From NCBI GenBank assembly GCA_021829645.1, contig JAKBPI010000016.1:1-50969 (forward strand): a stretch of DNA of 50,969 bases, written 5' to 3'. Source of the stretch: Actinomycetes bacterium. Lineage in GTDB: Bacteria; Actinomycetota; Acidimicrobiia; Acidimicrobiales; Bog-793. How positions within the stretch are numbered: position 1 is the first letter of the stretch; every line of letters begins with the position of its first letter. The notes below the pieces were generated by a model that was given only the letters and a program-made list of their open reading frames with translations, had not been told where the DNA came from and did no database searches. The translations under genes and the position numbers were made by a program. Of this stretch, positions 24,553 to 33,602 are shown one piece after another.

Positions 24553-26864
24553 CAGTTCCTACTCAAATACTCGGCTTGGTCATCCGGAATCAATAGACAG
24601 ATTTCTTCTTCCAAAAGCCCCATCTCCGCTGCGTAAGTGGGGGCGGACATGAGCTTCTCGGCTGTCTGTCTGGCGAGAGAGATCAAATGGTAGTCTCGAT
24701 GCAAAGAGGCCAGCTTAAAACCATTTCTGCCTTTTTGGTTGGTGCCAAGAATCATGCCTTCTCCGCGTATGGATAAATCGACTTCAGATAAGGAAAACCC
24801 GTCTTGGGTACCTACCAGAGCCGTCAAACGCTTTTCGGCATCTTCGGTAATCTCATCTGAGGTCACAAGATAGCAATAGGATTGCAGGCTGCTTCTCCCA
24901 ACCCTACCACGCAGCTGGTGCAGTTGAGAAATACCAAATCTATCGGCGTTGAGAATGACCATTACCGTGGCGGATGCTACATCTACACCGACTTCTATAA
25001 CCGTCGTGGAAATCATGACCTGTGTCTTGTGAGCACGGAAGTCATTTATTTGTGCTTCTTTTTCAGCCGAGCTCATTCTTCCGTGTAAAAAACCTACTTG
25101 TAAATCGGCAAAAACACCGGCAGAAAGTTTTTCCCTCAATTCTGCCACTGAGTTCAAATTGGTCACCCCTAAACTTCGGTTTCGCTTGGCAGCCGGTGTT
25201 TTTTCGGCAAACAGCGACTCTTCGAACTCTTCTTCTAAATCTTCATCGGTCTTTATATCGGGGTCTTCTTCCCCACCGTCAAAAGCAAGGTCCCCGCCTT
25301 CTACCAAAGGACAGACGATGTAAGCTTGGTTCCCTTTGGCCACTTCTTCCAAGATTTTTTCGTAGGCTTTTGCTTCGGCACCCTCCCCTTGTAAAAAAAC
25401 CGTCTCTATGGGTAAACGCCCTTTCGGCAATTCACCCATGATCGTCTGGGCCAAATCGCCGTAAGCCGTCATGGCCACCGTTCTTGGAATAGGGGTGGCC
25501 GTCATGAATAAGACATCCGGATCACAACCGTTTCCTTTGGATCGCAGGACCTCCCTTTGGTCTACTCCGAAGCGGTGCTGCTCATCTATCACCACTACAC
25601 CTAAAGCTGAAAAAACAACGTCGTCGGTCAAAAGAGCGTGCGTGCCAATCAAAATATCTATTTCGCCACGTGCCAGGTCGTTCAGTATTTTGGACCGTGA
25701 AGCACCTGTTGTATTGCCGGTCAGGAGTTCCGCTCGAAGCGCCCGGGTAGCAAAAAGAGAATCTTTGGCCTCTTTTTCCAAGCTCGCAGTGAGGTGCGCG
25801 GCTGCTAGGTAGTGTTGCTCTGCCAGAACTTCAGTAGGCACCATCATGACCCCCTGATAGCCAAACTCCAAGCCGCGGAGCATGGCCGCCAGGGCCACGA
25901 TAGTCTTACCGCTTCCCACATCCCCCTGCAACAGGCGATTCATCGGATAAGGAGAAGTGAGATCCCGGTCGATATCGGCAATTGCTTTTTTTTGGGCTTC
26001 GGTCAGAGAAAACGGCAAAGCGGATAAAAACTTGTCTACGAGTTCTCGTGAGGTTGAAATGTCGTATTTATTTTTCTTAGCTTCCACTATCGCCTTTTGT
26101 CGCCTCTCCAACAGCTTTACCTGCAAGCGCAAAACTTCATCAAAAGCCAGCCTGCTTCTGGCCAGTTCTTTTTCCTCCATAGATTTAGGAAAATGTATAG
26201 ACCAAAAAGCTCTTGTGCGCGACGGCAGTCGCAATCCTTGCAGTATCTCTCCCGGAAGAGGGTCCAGAAATTCCCCCGAGCGCTCCAAAGCTTCGGAAAC
26301 AAAACCAGAGATATCGTTGGAGGTAAGGTCGGCTTTGGCACTCATGCGGTAGACGGGTACGATTCGTCCGGTGACTTTATGATCTCTGCTTTTTTCGCCA
26401 AGCACCTCCGTCACGGGATTGGCCATTTGCAGATATCCCTTATAAAGCTGAGCTTTACCGAAAACCTCGACGTGGCATCCCTGGGTTAATTTCTTCTGCA
26501 GCCACGGCTGATTGAAAAAAGTTGCCGTAAGAAAACCCGAACTGTCACTCACCTTTACGGACAGCAGCGAACGACTTTTACCCAGTCTCCTAAAATTGAC
26601 GCCTCTTACCACCCCGGAAACAAGCACTTCTTCGCCTTCTGTAACTTGGGCAATAAAACGGGGCCTGTCTCTGTCAATCCACTTTCTCGGATAGAAAGTA
26701 ATCATATCCAATATATTGGTTACCCCGAGGTGTGAAAGAGCCTGTTGCTTTTTAGGACCAACCCCTTTTAGCTCAGTAACTCCGACTCTGGCAAGACGCG
26801 TCAAATGTCTCCCCGATGAGTTGCTGATCGCATATTTATCACTTGAGTTACCTTTGACAGGCAT
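24552..26864 (-). CDS. recG: ATP-dependent DNA helicase RecG
   Basis: 770 residues, somewhat longer than the usual 680-750. An N-terminal helix-hairpin-helix region (Gly-Val-Gly-Pro-Lys-Lys) and OB-fold wedge domain precede the helicase core: Walker A Gly-Asp-Val-Gly-Ser-Gly-Lys-Thr near 311-320, Asp-Glu-Gln-His near 427, Thr-Ala-Thr-Pro-Ile-Pro-Arg-Thr, and Gln-Leu-Arg-Gly-Arg-Val-Gly-Arg near the end. It reverses stalled replication forks and moves Holliday junctions. An acidic stretch near 521-556 (Gly-Gly-Glu-Glu-Asp-Pro-Asp then many Glu) enlarges the second helicase domain. AAGGGT precedes the ATG. Confidence 0.95.
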   Translation of the reverse strand: MPVKGNSSDKYAISNSSGRHLTRLARVGVTELKGVGPKKQQALSHLGVTNILDMITFYPRKWIDRDRPRFIAQVTEGEEVLVSGVVRGVNFRRLGKSRSLLSVKVSDSSGFLTATFFNQPWLQKKLTQGCHVEVFGKAQLYKGYLQMANPVTEVLGEKSRDHKVTGRIVPVYRMSAKADLTSNDISGFVSEALERSGEFLDPLPGEILQGLRLPSRTRAFWSIHFPKSMEEKELARSRLAFDEVLRLQVKLLERRQKAIVEAKKNKYDISTSRELVDKFLSALPFSLTEAQKKAIADIDRDLTSPYPMNRLLQGDVGSGKTIVALAAMLRGLEFGYQGVMMVPTEVLAEQHYLAAAHLTASLEKEAKDSLFATRALRAELLTGNTTGASRSKILNDLARGEIDILIGTHALLTDDVVFSALGVVVIDEQHRFGVDQREVLRSKGNGCDPDVLFMTATPIPRTVAMTAYGDLAQTIMGELPKGRLPIETVFLQGEGAEAKAYEKILEEVAKGNQAYIVCPLVEGGDLAFDGGEEDPDIKTDEDLEEEFEESLFAEKTPAAKRNRSLGVTNLNSVAELREKLSAGVFADLQVGFLHGRMSSAEKEAQINDFRAHKTQVMISTTVIEVGVDVASATVMVILNADRFGISQLHQLRGRVGRSSLQSYCYLVTSDEITEDAEKRLTALVGTQDGFSLSEVDLSIRGEGMILGTNQKGRNGFKLASLHRDYHLISLARQTAEKLMSAPTYAAEMGLLEEEICLLIPDDQAEYLSRN

Positions 26865-26952
26865 TTTTTACCCTTACAGGAAAGATAAAGTCTAAGACTT
26901 TATGAGTCTAACACTAAAGAGATTCCCCGTCGAAAACTTCCTCATAAAAGGG

Positions 26953-28785
26953 TTATTCCACAGACAACAGGTAATGATAAACGGGCTGCCCGCCACGCAG
27001 GCGTTCTAAGGCAATATTGGGATGTTTTTCTTCCAACCAATCTTTTAGGGAACGCGAAGATGATTCGTCGTAAGAAGTACCTTCCAAGATCGTCACCAAT
27101 TCGCTTTTGTCGTCTATCAGATATTCAACAAGACCTATCAAAGTCTCTGCAAGAGTTTTTGTCGCTACCACAATGCCTTTGGGTTTAGCTATACCGATAT
27201 AGTCGCCTTTTTCAATTACCACATCTCCAAAAGTACTGTCTCTGACAGCTGAAGTAACCTCGCCGGATTTTACCCTTTGTCTGGCACTCTCCATTTGTTC
27301 CAGATTTTCTTCTCCGGCAGCCATAGGGTCAAAATCCACCAAAGCCGAGAGTGCCTCCTGCACGCATACCGTGGGCAACACGTAAGTTTTGGCGTTTTCC
27401 CGCTCCAAAAGCCCGACGGCCTGTTCGGCCACAGAAACTATATTGGGATTGTTGGGCAGGACAATCACATCTTGGTCCTCAAAAGAAGATATGGCGTCCA
27501 AAATATCTTTTGTAGAGGGGTTCATACTCTGAAAGCCGGGGATTATTTTAGCTACACCCAAGGAGAGCAGCAACCTGTTGACGCCCTCGCCTATGGAAAC
27601 CGCCACTACCACTGTTTTGGCGTCAGGCTGTCCCGGGGCATCGACGATAGAGCCGGTCGGTAGGGATGCATCTACTTGGTGATTGACAAGCGCTTGGGTA
27701 ACCCAAACTTCTTCCTTTACTCCGCCCTCCCCTTGAGGATTTTCCAAAGCACCGGAACTCTCTCCCAATAAGTAGGTGATCCTTATCTGTCTGGGACGGC
27801 CTATATCCAAAGCCGCTTCGACTGCAGCCCCGGCGTCGTCGGTATGCACATGACAATTGTAAAGACCATCGCCGCCGACGACGACTATGGAGTCCCCTAT
27901 AAAATCCAGAGCTTGACGAAATCCCTTTATAGACTCGTCGGGAGCTTCCAGTAAGTACATGACTTCAAAACTCAGCTCTGCCAGTTCCGGACTCGTTCTG
28001 TCTCCGGCAAAATCCTCTTCATCAACCGAGTTTTCACCTATATCCCCGGCTATTTTGGCCAACGTGGCATCCGGGAGCCATAGACGCAGTGTCGCCTCCT
28101 CGCTGTAGGCAGCAGCCAGAGAGGCATAAAACAGAGTTAGACCGGCTCCGCCGGAATCGACTATACCGGCTTTTTTTAGAACATCCAATTGCTCGGGGGT
28201 CGCAGCCAAAGCTTCTTTAGAACCCGCGTAAGCCGCCTCTAAGACATCTTCCGGATATGTCGTAGCGGACAAGGCATTGAGTAGTTTTTCAACGCCAGAA
28301 GCCGCTCCGGCAGCCACCGACAGCATGGTACCTTTGACAGGCTTTTGAACCGCTTGCCACGCCGCCTCCGAGGAGTTTTGGACGGCACGGATCAGAACAG
28401 AAGCATCGATGGTGTCTTGCTCGGCACATGTATCAACAAAAGCCCTGATAATCTGGCATAGAATGACTCCGGAGTTCCCTCTGGCCCCCATGAGAGAGCC
28501 GCGGGCGATGCGCTTACACAGGTCTGCAGTGTTTACTTTGTTTATTCCGCTGTCGCCGATATCCGTAATGGAATTCTCCTTGAGGAATGCCGTTGCCGCC
28601 AAAAATGCCTCTTTGGCGGTGGCGGCCATGTTGGAACCTGTGTCTCCGTCGGGCACAGGGAAAACATTTAAGGCATTGATGAGAGCGGACTCTGCCGACA
28701 GTGACTCGGAAAAGAGTTCCATGGCTTTCACCAAGTGCAGATTGGTGAATACATCCGCTCTGTTGTCTTCAATATTTGCTGTCAT
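26953..28785 (-). CDS. fakA: DAK2-domain protein, fatty acid kinase subunit FakA-like
   Basis: 610 residues. The N-terminal DhaL/DAK2 ATP-binding domain (about 20-215) has Asn-Val-Phe-Pro-Val-Pro-Asp-Gly-Asp-Thr-Gly-Ser-Asn-Met, with the metal-binding Asp residues, and Arg-Gly-Ser-Leu-Met-Gly-Ala-Arg-Gly-Asn-Ser-Gly-Val. The middle and C-terminal parts match the FakA/YloV extension (Asp-Ile-Gly and Leu-Pro-Asn-Asn-Pro-Asn-Ile regions). FakA phosphorylates fatty acids bound by a DegV-type FakB protein; no fakB is in the window. Its place between rpmB and recG is conserved. It diverges from rpmB. No strong ribosome site is visible. Confidence 0.9.
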   Translation of the reverse strand: MTANIEDNRADVFTNLHLVKAMELFSESLSAESALINALNVFPVPDGDTGSNMAATAKEAFLAATAFLKENSITDIGDSGINKVNTADLCKRIARGSLMGARGNSGVILCQIIRAFVDTCAEQDTIDASVLIRAVQNSSEAAWQAVQKPVKGTMLSVAAGAASGVEKLLNALSATTYPEDVLEAAYAGSKEALAATPEQLDVLKKAGIVDSGGAGLTLFYASLAAAYSEEATLRLWLPDATLAKIAGDIGENSVDEEDFAGDRTSPELAELSFEVMYLLEAPDESIKGFRQALDFIGDSIVVVGGDGLYNCHVHTDDAGAAVEAALDIGRPRQIRITYLLGESSGALENPQGEGGVKEEVWVTQALVNHQVDASLPTGSIVDAPGQPDAKTVVVAVSIGEGVNRLLLSLGVAKIIPGFQSMNPSTKDILDAISSFEDQDVIVLPNNPNIVSVAEQAVGLLERENAKTYVLPTVCVQEALSALVDFDPMAAGEENLEQMESARQRVKSGEVTSAVRDSTFGDVVIEKGDYIGIAKPKGIVVATKTLAETLIGLVEYLIDDKSELVTILEGTSYDESSSRSLKDWLEEKHPNIALERLRGGQPVYHYLLSVE

Positions 28786-28938
28786 TATCCAGTCCGAATT
28801 TTACGAGACCTCTACGGTCCGAGGCATATTTTACGCATTATAGGCTACAATGAGAAACTTTTAATATATAATCTAAAAACTAAGATCGTATCATAAAAGT
28901 ACGAAAACAGACCTCCTATAAATACCTCATCACATAAC

Positions 28939-28967
28939 GCCTACACGCAGAGCGTATAGGCTATAGT
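28939..28967 (+). promoter_or_regulatory. Inverted repeat next to the -10 element of rpmB
   Basis: GCCTACACGC (28939-28948) and GCGTATAGGC (28952-28961) pair at nine of ten positions around a 3-base centre. TATAGT (28962-28967), a likely -10, follows at once, with transcription starting near 28974. No good -35 is seen, so the repeat occupies the -35/spacer region. It could be an operator, for instance for a metal-responsive regulator, since bL28 here has a cysteine zinc site; that link is speculative. Confidence 0.45.
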
Positions 28968-29004
28968 GTCAGGGTAAGTAAGTTTGAGAAAGGTACATAG
29001 ATAA

Positions 29005-29223
29005 ATGGCTGCCGTATGTGACCTGTGCGGAAAAGGACCGGGCTTCGGAATGAACGTGTCCCACTCCCATCGTCGGACAAAAAGAAGATTTAACCCAAAC
29101 ATCCAAAGGGTAAGGGCTTTAATCAAAGGTACCTCTACGCACATCAACGCCTGCACCTCCTGCATTAGGGCCGGCAAAATCGAAAAACCGCCCGTCAGAA
29201 ACGCCTCTCTTTACACCAAATAG
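29005..29223 (+). CDS. rpmB: 50S ribosomal protein bL28
   Basis: 72 residues. [12 protein letters not shown] and [11 protein letters not shown] are the family signature. Cys5, Cys8, Cys50 and Cys53 make this the zinc-binding form. GAGAAAGG (28986-28993) is the ribosome site. It is divergent from fakA and convergent with thiL, which ends 24 bases beyond its stop. Confidence 0.96.
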   Translation: MAAVCDLCGKGPGFGMNVSHSHRRTKRRFNPNIQRVRALIKGTSTHINACTSCIRAGKIEKPPVRNASLYTK

Positions 29224-29246
29224 TCTTTTTTAGGACAAAGTCGATA

Positions 29247-30269
29247 TTAGCCTGTTTCAAACATGTGTTGAAAGCCGCGCATTTCTACCGGTTCTCCCTG
29301 CCATAGTCTTACCGTGGCATCCTCTACGCATTTACCTATACAAATGGGGGGCTCCAGTTCATAAGAGAGAAACTTTTCTTCAACTCTTTTTTGATCTGTC
29401 GCCGTGAAAAGTAGTTCATAATCATCCCCGCCATAAAGGGCATCGTCTTGGGTTGCCAGGGGATGACACGGGCAGGACTCCAAATCCACGCCTACTCCGG
29501 AAGCTTTGGCTAAACGCTCCAGATCCACCAAAAGACCGTCGGAAAGATCCATCATTGCCTTAGCTCCCGCCTCCTTGGCTGCCAGACCTGAGCTAATTTT
29601 TGCTTCCGGACGGCGATGCCTGAGTGCTGCGTCGTTTTGACAACCGGGGTTGTCTTTCAAATACCGGAGTGCCGCATATCCCGCACCAAGAGGACCGGTC
29701 ACAAAAATCAAATCCCCCGCTTTGGCACCCGTCCTCAACACCGGCTGCCCCAGGGAGGTGGCTATAACGGCCACAGAAATAAAGATGTCTTTTGCATAGG
29801 ACAGATCTCCCCCCACCACGGGACAGGCATATTGTTCGGATGCCTGTTTGATACCGACCGATATTTGCTCTGCCGCCCGACTGCTTGGTGCAGCCAATGA
29901 TACCACGGCACGATACGGCAGTGCCCCCATGGCAGCAGCGTCACTCACGTTGACGCTTATCGCTTTATATCCTATGTCTTCATAGGAAGAAAAGCCGGTG
30001 TCAAAATGCACGTTTTCCACTAGGCAATCGCTGGCAAAGAGAAGGTATTTTTCTCGCTCATGGTTGTCTGAGACGTGACCCTTACCGTCCGTAAAAGGTT
30101 CCTTAGTTTTTCCCGGAGATCCAAAGGGCACAACTTCCAGAGAAAATACAGCCATATCGTCTCCGGCCCATAGCTCACCTGTGGGGGCAGAGGGAAATAA
30201 ATCCAGAACTTTTTTTAAAAGCTCATTCTCCGCTAAATACTCCGATGTGGATTCGTTGTGCATAAACAT
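29247..30269 (-). CDS. thiL: Thiamine-monophosphate kinase
   Basis: 340 residues of the PurM/ThiL fold. Gly-Asp-Asp-Met-Ala-Val-Phe (Asp37, Asp38) and Leu-Val-Glu-Asn-Val-His-Phe-Asp are the ATP and magnesium motifs; Val-Gly-Gly-Asp-Leu and Met-Asp-Leu-Ser-Asp-Gly-Leu follow. It phosphorylates thiamine monophosphate to thiamine diphosphate. AAGAAAG precedes the ATG. An insertion of about 20 residues (Gly-Lys-Thr-Lys-Glu-Pro region, about 53-75) lengthens the N-terminal domain. No thiamine riboswitch was seen; the gene diverges from the FAH-family gene 84 bases away. Confidence 0.92.
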   Translation of the reverse strand: MFMHNESTSEYLAENELLKKVLDLFPSAPTGELWAGDDMAVFSLEVVPFGSPGKTKEPFTDGKGHVSDNHEREKYLLFASDCLVENVHFDTGFSSYEDIGYKAISVNVSDAAAMGALPYRAVVSLAAPSSRAAEQISVGIKQASEQYACPVVGGDLSYAKDIFISVAVIATSLGQPVLRTGAKAGDLIFVTGPLGAGYAALRYLKDNPGCQNDAALRHRRPEAKISSGLAAKEAGAKAMMDLSDGLLVDLERLAKASGVGVDLESCPCHPLATQDDALYGGDDYELLFTATDQKRVEEKFLSYELEPPICIGKCVEDATVRLWQGEPVEMRGFQHMFETG

Positions 30270-30353
30270 ACAACTTTCTTTAATAAAAAGATTGTCACTA
30301 AAAATTTTTACCGTGCGGACACGTTAGCCTTACCGGTGTATATTGTATAGCCA

Positions 30354-31262
30354 ATGAGACTGGCAAACATAGAGACAAAAAACGGTTTGAGACTTTGTGT
30401 CAAAAGCAAAGCCGGCTATACGGATATCTCCGATGCCTTGGGCACAGGAGTACCTCTTGGAATAAAAGCGCTTTTTGCCGATGAGCGTCTGTTGGCCACA
30501 GCAGCCGAACTAAGCGAAGAAGAGGGTACCGAGTACCCGAAAAAAGCTTTTAAAGCTATCGTCACCCAACCGGGAAGAATACTATGCCTGGGTCTGAACT
30601 ACAGAGCCCACGCCGCACAAATGGGCAAAGATGCGGCTCTCAATTGGCCGGAAATTTTTTTGCGCCACTCCGGAACGATCATCGGGCCCCACGAAGATCT
30701 AATCAAGCCTCATTTTAGTCGTAGATTTCAATTCGAAGGCGAACTGGGCATGGTCATAGGTAAAGAAGGTCGCTTTATAAGAGAAAAAGAAGCACGCAAC
30801 CACGTGGCAGGTTTTGTGGCACTAAATGACGCCACCGAGCGAGAATGGCAAAGAGCGTCTACCCAATGGACATGTGGAAAAAACTTCGACGCCACATTTG
30901 CCCTAGGTTCAGAAATGCTCACACCTGACGAAATAGATCCCATGAACCTTCGTCTGCGCACGACTCTCAATAATACCGTTGTACAAGAGAGCAACACCTC
31001 TGAAATGATTATGAACGTTTGGCGTGCCGTTGAGTTCCTTTCCGGTATCACCAGTCTGCACCCCGGGGATATCATAGCCACCGGGACGCCTGCTATCTTA
31101 GGCGATGCTTCGGGAGAAGCAGTGTTTTTGCAAAACGGTGATAAGGTTAGCGTAAGTATACAAGACATCGGAGAACTGACCAACAACGTCAGAGAAGAGC
31201 CTGCCGGTCCCACAGAATGGCCCTGGATCCCTTGGCCGGACGAGCCCAAGAGTGTCAGATAA
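30354..31262 (+). CDS. Fumarylacetoacetate hydrolase family protein
   Basis: 302 residues. The catalytic FAH domain (about 75-290) has Gly-Leu-Asn-Tyr-Arg-Ala-His, metal ligands Glu128 and Glu130 (Phe-Glu-Gly-Glu-Leu), Asp159 (Asn-Asp-Ala-Thr) and Lys176 (Gly-Lys-Asn-Phe-Asp), and a late Gly-Thr-Pro-Ala motif. Members hydrolyse or decarboxylate acylpyruvates and related products of aromatic degradation. A -10-like TATATT (30339-30344) lies only ten bases before the ATG and no ribosome site is seen, so the mRNA is probably leaderless. The 3' end overlaps the convergent glycosyltransferase gene by 8 bases. Confidence 0.85.
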   Translation: MRLANIETKNGLRLCVKSKAGYTDISDALGTGVPLGIKALFADERLLATAAELSEEEGTEYPKKAFKAIVTQPGRILCLGLNYRAHAAQMGKDAALNWPEIFLRHSGTIIGPHEDLIKPHFSRRFQFEGELGMVIGKEGRFIREKEARNHVAGFVALNDATEREWQRASTQWTCGKNFDATFALGSEMLTPDEIDPMNLRLRTTLNNTVVQESNTSEMIMNVWRAVEFLSGITSLHPGDIIATGTPAILGDASGEAVFLQNGDKVSVSIQDIGELTNNVREEPAGPTEWPWIPWPDEPKSVR

Positions 31263-33588
31263 CCAATAGCTCTTCTTCGTCCAACAAAGAGAGGGGGTCA
31301 GCAAACCATTCCGGGAATTTCATGCCAGACCCCATCATTTCCAGTACTTTCTTCACCTCTTCACGATTCAAGTTTTGCCCCGTTCGCTTGGCACTATGGT
31401 GAGCCAGTAGGTAAAAATCGGGGTTGAACATATAAGAAGCACAGCCTGCCACAGCCATCTCAGCGGCGTCCTCAAAGCGTTCCAGACCCATCAAAGCCAC
31501 GATAACCCATCGCAAAGTGACGGCATTGTGTCTAGGCCGATCTTTCTGACTCTCAAAAGCAACAATAGCCCGCCTATAGTCGCCTTCTGCTAAAGCCGCC
31601 ACCCCCGGATGGACGTGTCTGGGGGAAAACGGGGAGACAGCGTAATGATCGAGATACACCTTACTGGCTTCACCGCGGTATTTTTCTTCAGCCTGTTCGT
31701 TTAGTGCCGCTAGCTCCCAAGAAACATTTTCTATCTTACCCACCACTTTCTTGGCGACGGGAATGAGCAAAGCATAAAAATCACCCTGTCGGAGTTTTTC
31801 TGCCATCAGATCTGCATCTCCTGAGCCGAACTCCAAAGAGTCAAAACCGGGCCGCAGTGCAGTCACAGACGAAAGAGTCCTGACTTTGTATTTCCCCTCC
31901 GAGATTTCCTCTATTGAAAAGTCAGCCTTGGGGACTTTGGACGCGGAGTCAAGCAATGGGAGTTGTTGATCATTAGCCGGGCTTTGTTTACCCGTAGTCC
32001 CATACACTTCTGCCAGCAGGTCAAAGACTGCCAAATAGGATCCCCGTATTTTTTCCCAGTCATAAGCCGCTGCCGTTTCCAGACCACCTTTTCGTAACCG
32101 CAGGGCTAAGCTTTCGTCACTCAAAATTCTTTTTATCAAATCTACGCCGGATTTGGCATCTGCCACCGGGGCTAGCATGGCATTGTCGCCATGACGGGCA
32201 AAGTCAACTATACCGTAGTGGTCGCTGGACACTACCGGTATGCCTGCTGCCATAGCCATAAGTGCGTACTTGGCAAAATTAGACCCCCTCTCAATCGATA
32301 GATACAAATACGCTTGGGCGTAAAGTGCTGCCAGCTGATCAAGGGATCCCACCGGGACAACAGATATATGCTCAGAAAGTCCGTGTATTTCTCCCTTAAC
32401 GGCAGCTACAACTTCGATACTTACTCCTTGGCTATATAAAAGATCTGCTACCTTATTGACGATGTCCACGGAAGAAAGTTCGGATTCATTCTCCAAAACG
32501 ACAAGCAACTTTCTGGCCGCGCTCAACTGCTCAATAGCTTGCCCGGCCCTGTTGGCAACGTCTTCCACGGGTATCGACAAGTTGGTATTACCATCCGAGG
32601 ATTCGTCACGGCTTTCTCCGGCTAGAGATTCGTTTGTCTCACGCATCATAAAATGGTAAGAAAAATCAAATCTTTCTTTCCCAAAAACACCATTTTTCCT
32701 ATAAAAACTATTTCTTTGCATATGCCAAAAGTTGTCATCATGGCTCTCGTCAGAAGTTCCGTTATTCTCTAAGGCATTAGTACCCGGAACATCCTTTTTA
32801 GCTTGTTCTGCAGGAGCAGAGTATCTGCCGTGCGGCAAAAGAGCTTTGCTGTCTATGCCGGCAGGCATCAAAGCAGTAACCAGACCATATTCATGTAATA
32901 GTCGCTTATTGATACGATTATTAAAGCAAATAGCTAAATCGACACAGCTGAATGCCGAAGCCATCAATAGCCTGTCTTTTATGTCAATTTGCGGATAGAG
33001 ATAATCCTCTTCAGAAGCAAAATATACCAGAGGTACACCAAAAGCCGTTTTGATAGCCCGTAGTATAGAATAGCTACCACAGACAATTAAGCTACTCTCT
33101 GGAATCAGGCTCATGAGATCCCCGCCCAACCCCACTTGGTGATAATTCATTTCTGCGGGCGCATAACCGGGATGAGCGATACGCGCTACTACCGTTGTCT
33201 TTACTCCAAGTAAAAACATCTGCTTAGCCAATTCCAGGAGAGACTCAAAAGCCGTAGATGCCGAAAGCTCATCGGTAACAAAAGTTATACTCAGAGAGGC
33301 ATTTTTGTCGTCCAATTGACTATTGTGTTGATAGACATCCTTCATCAGGCGCAAATCGGGCTTGGATTCAGCTTGTGGAACAGATGTAAAACGACTTGGA
33401 ATACTCTCTTTGCCGGCATCAAAGACTTTCTTACTCGTTCCGATAGCTTCGCCTAGCAGACGTCTTTTCGTAGTGTCGGAAACATAAGCTTTATTTAGAG
33501 ACAGAGCCGTCATAGTCTGTCTTTTGCTCTTTTTGTATTTATCCAATATTTCTTGTACATTGGGGCAATTGATTACTGTATTTTGCAT
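31255..33588 (-). CDS. GT4-like glycosyltransferase with C-terminal TPR-like region
   Basis: 777 residues. An N-terminal variable region (1-95) precedes a GT-B type fold from about 96 to 530: Ser-Ile-Thr-Phe-Val-Thr-Asp-Glu-Leu at the first strand, Gly-Val-Lys-Thr-Thr-Val-Val-Ala, and in the second half Ala-Ala-Gly-Ile-Pro-Val-Val-Ser-Ser-Asp with Gly-Asn-Asp-like Gly-Asp-Asn-Ala-Met-Leu, as in GT4 donor-binding domains. The last 150 residues (Leu-Ala-Glu-Gly-Asp-Tyr-Arg-Arg-Ala-Ile-Val-Ala-Phe-Glu) look like tetratricopeptide helices. The typical Glu-x7-Glu donor motif is not clean (Glu-Arg-Gly then Lys-Tyr-Ala). Its neighbour upstream is another large glycosyltransferase-like protein, 14 bases away. 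Substrate unknown; AGGAAA precedes the ATG. Confidence 0.7.
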   Translation of the reverse strand: MQNTVINCPNVQEILDKYKKSKRQTMTALSLNKAYVSDTTKRRLLGEAIGTSKKVFDAGKESIPSRFTSVPQAESKPDLRLMKDVYQHNSQLDDKNASLSITFVTDELSASTAFESLLELAKQMFLLGVKTTVVARIAHPGYAPAEMNYHQVGLGGDLMSLIPESSLIVCGSYSILRAIKTAFGVPLVYFASEEDYLYPQIDIKDRLLMASAFSCVDLAICFNNRINKRLLHEYGLVTALMPAGIDSKALLPHGRYSAPAEQAKKDVPGTNALENNGTSDESHDDNFWHMQRNSFYRKNGVFGKERFDFSYHFMMRETNESLAGESRDESSDGNTNLSIPVEDVANRAGQAIEQLSAARKLLVVLENESELSSVDIVNKVADLLYSQGVSIEVVAAVKGEIHGLSEHISVVPVGSLDQLAALYAQAYLYLSIERGSNFAKYALMAMAAGIPVVSSDHYGIVDFARHGDNAMLAPVADAKSGVDLIKRILSDESLALRLRKGGLETAAAYDWEKIRGSYLAVFDLLAEVYGTTGKQSPANDQQLPLLDSASKVPKADFSIEEISEGKYKVRTLSSVTALRPGFDSLEFGSGDADLMAEKLRQGDFYALLIPVAKKVVGKIENVSWELAALNEQAEEKYRGEASKVYLDHYAVSPFSPRHVHPGVAALAEGDYRRAIVAFESQKDRPRHNAVTLRWVIVALMGLERFEDAAEMAVAGCASYMFNPDFYLLAHHSAKRTGQNLNREEVKKVLEMMGSGMKFPEWFADPLSLLDEEELLVI

Positions 33589-33602
33589 ATTTTCCTACTG
33601 CT

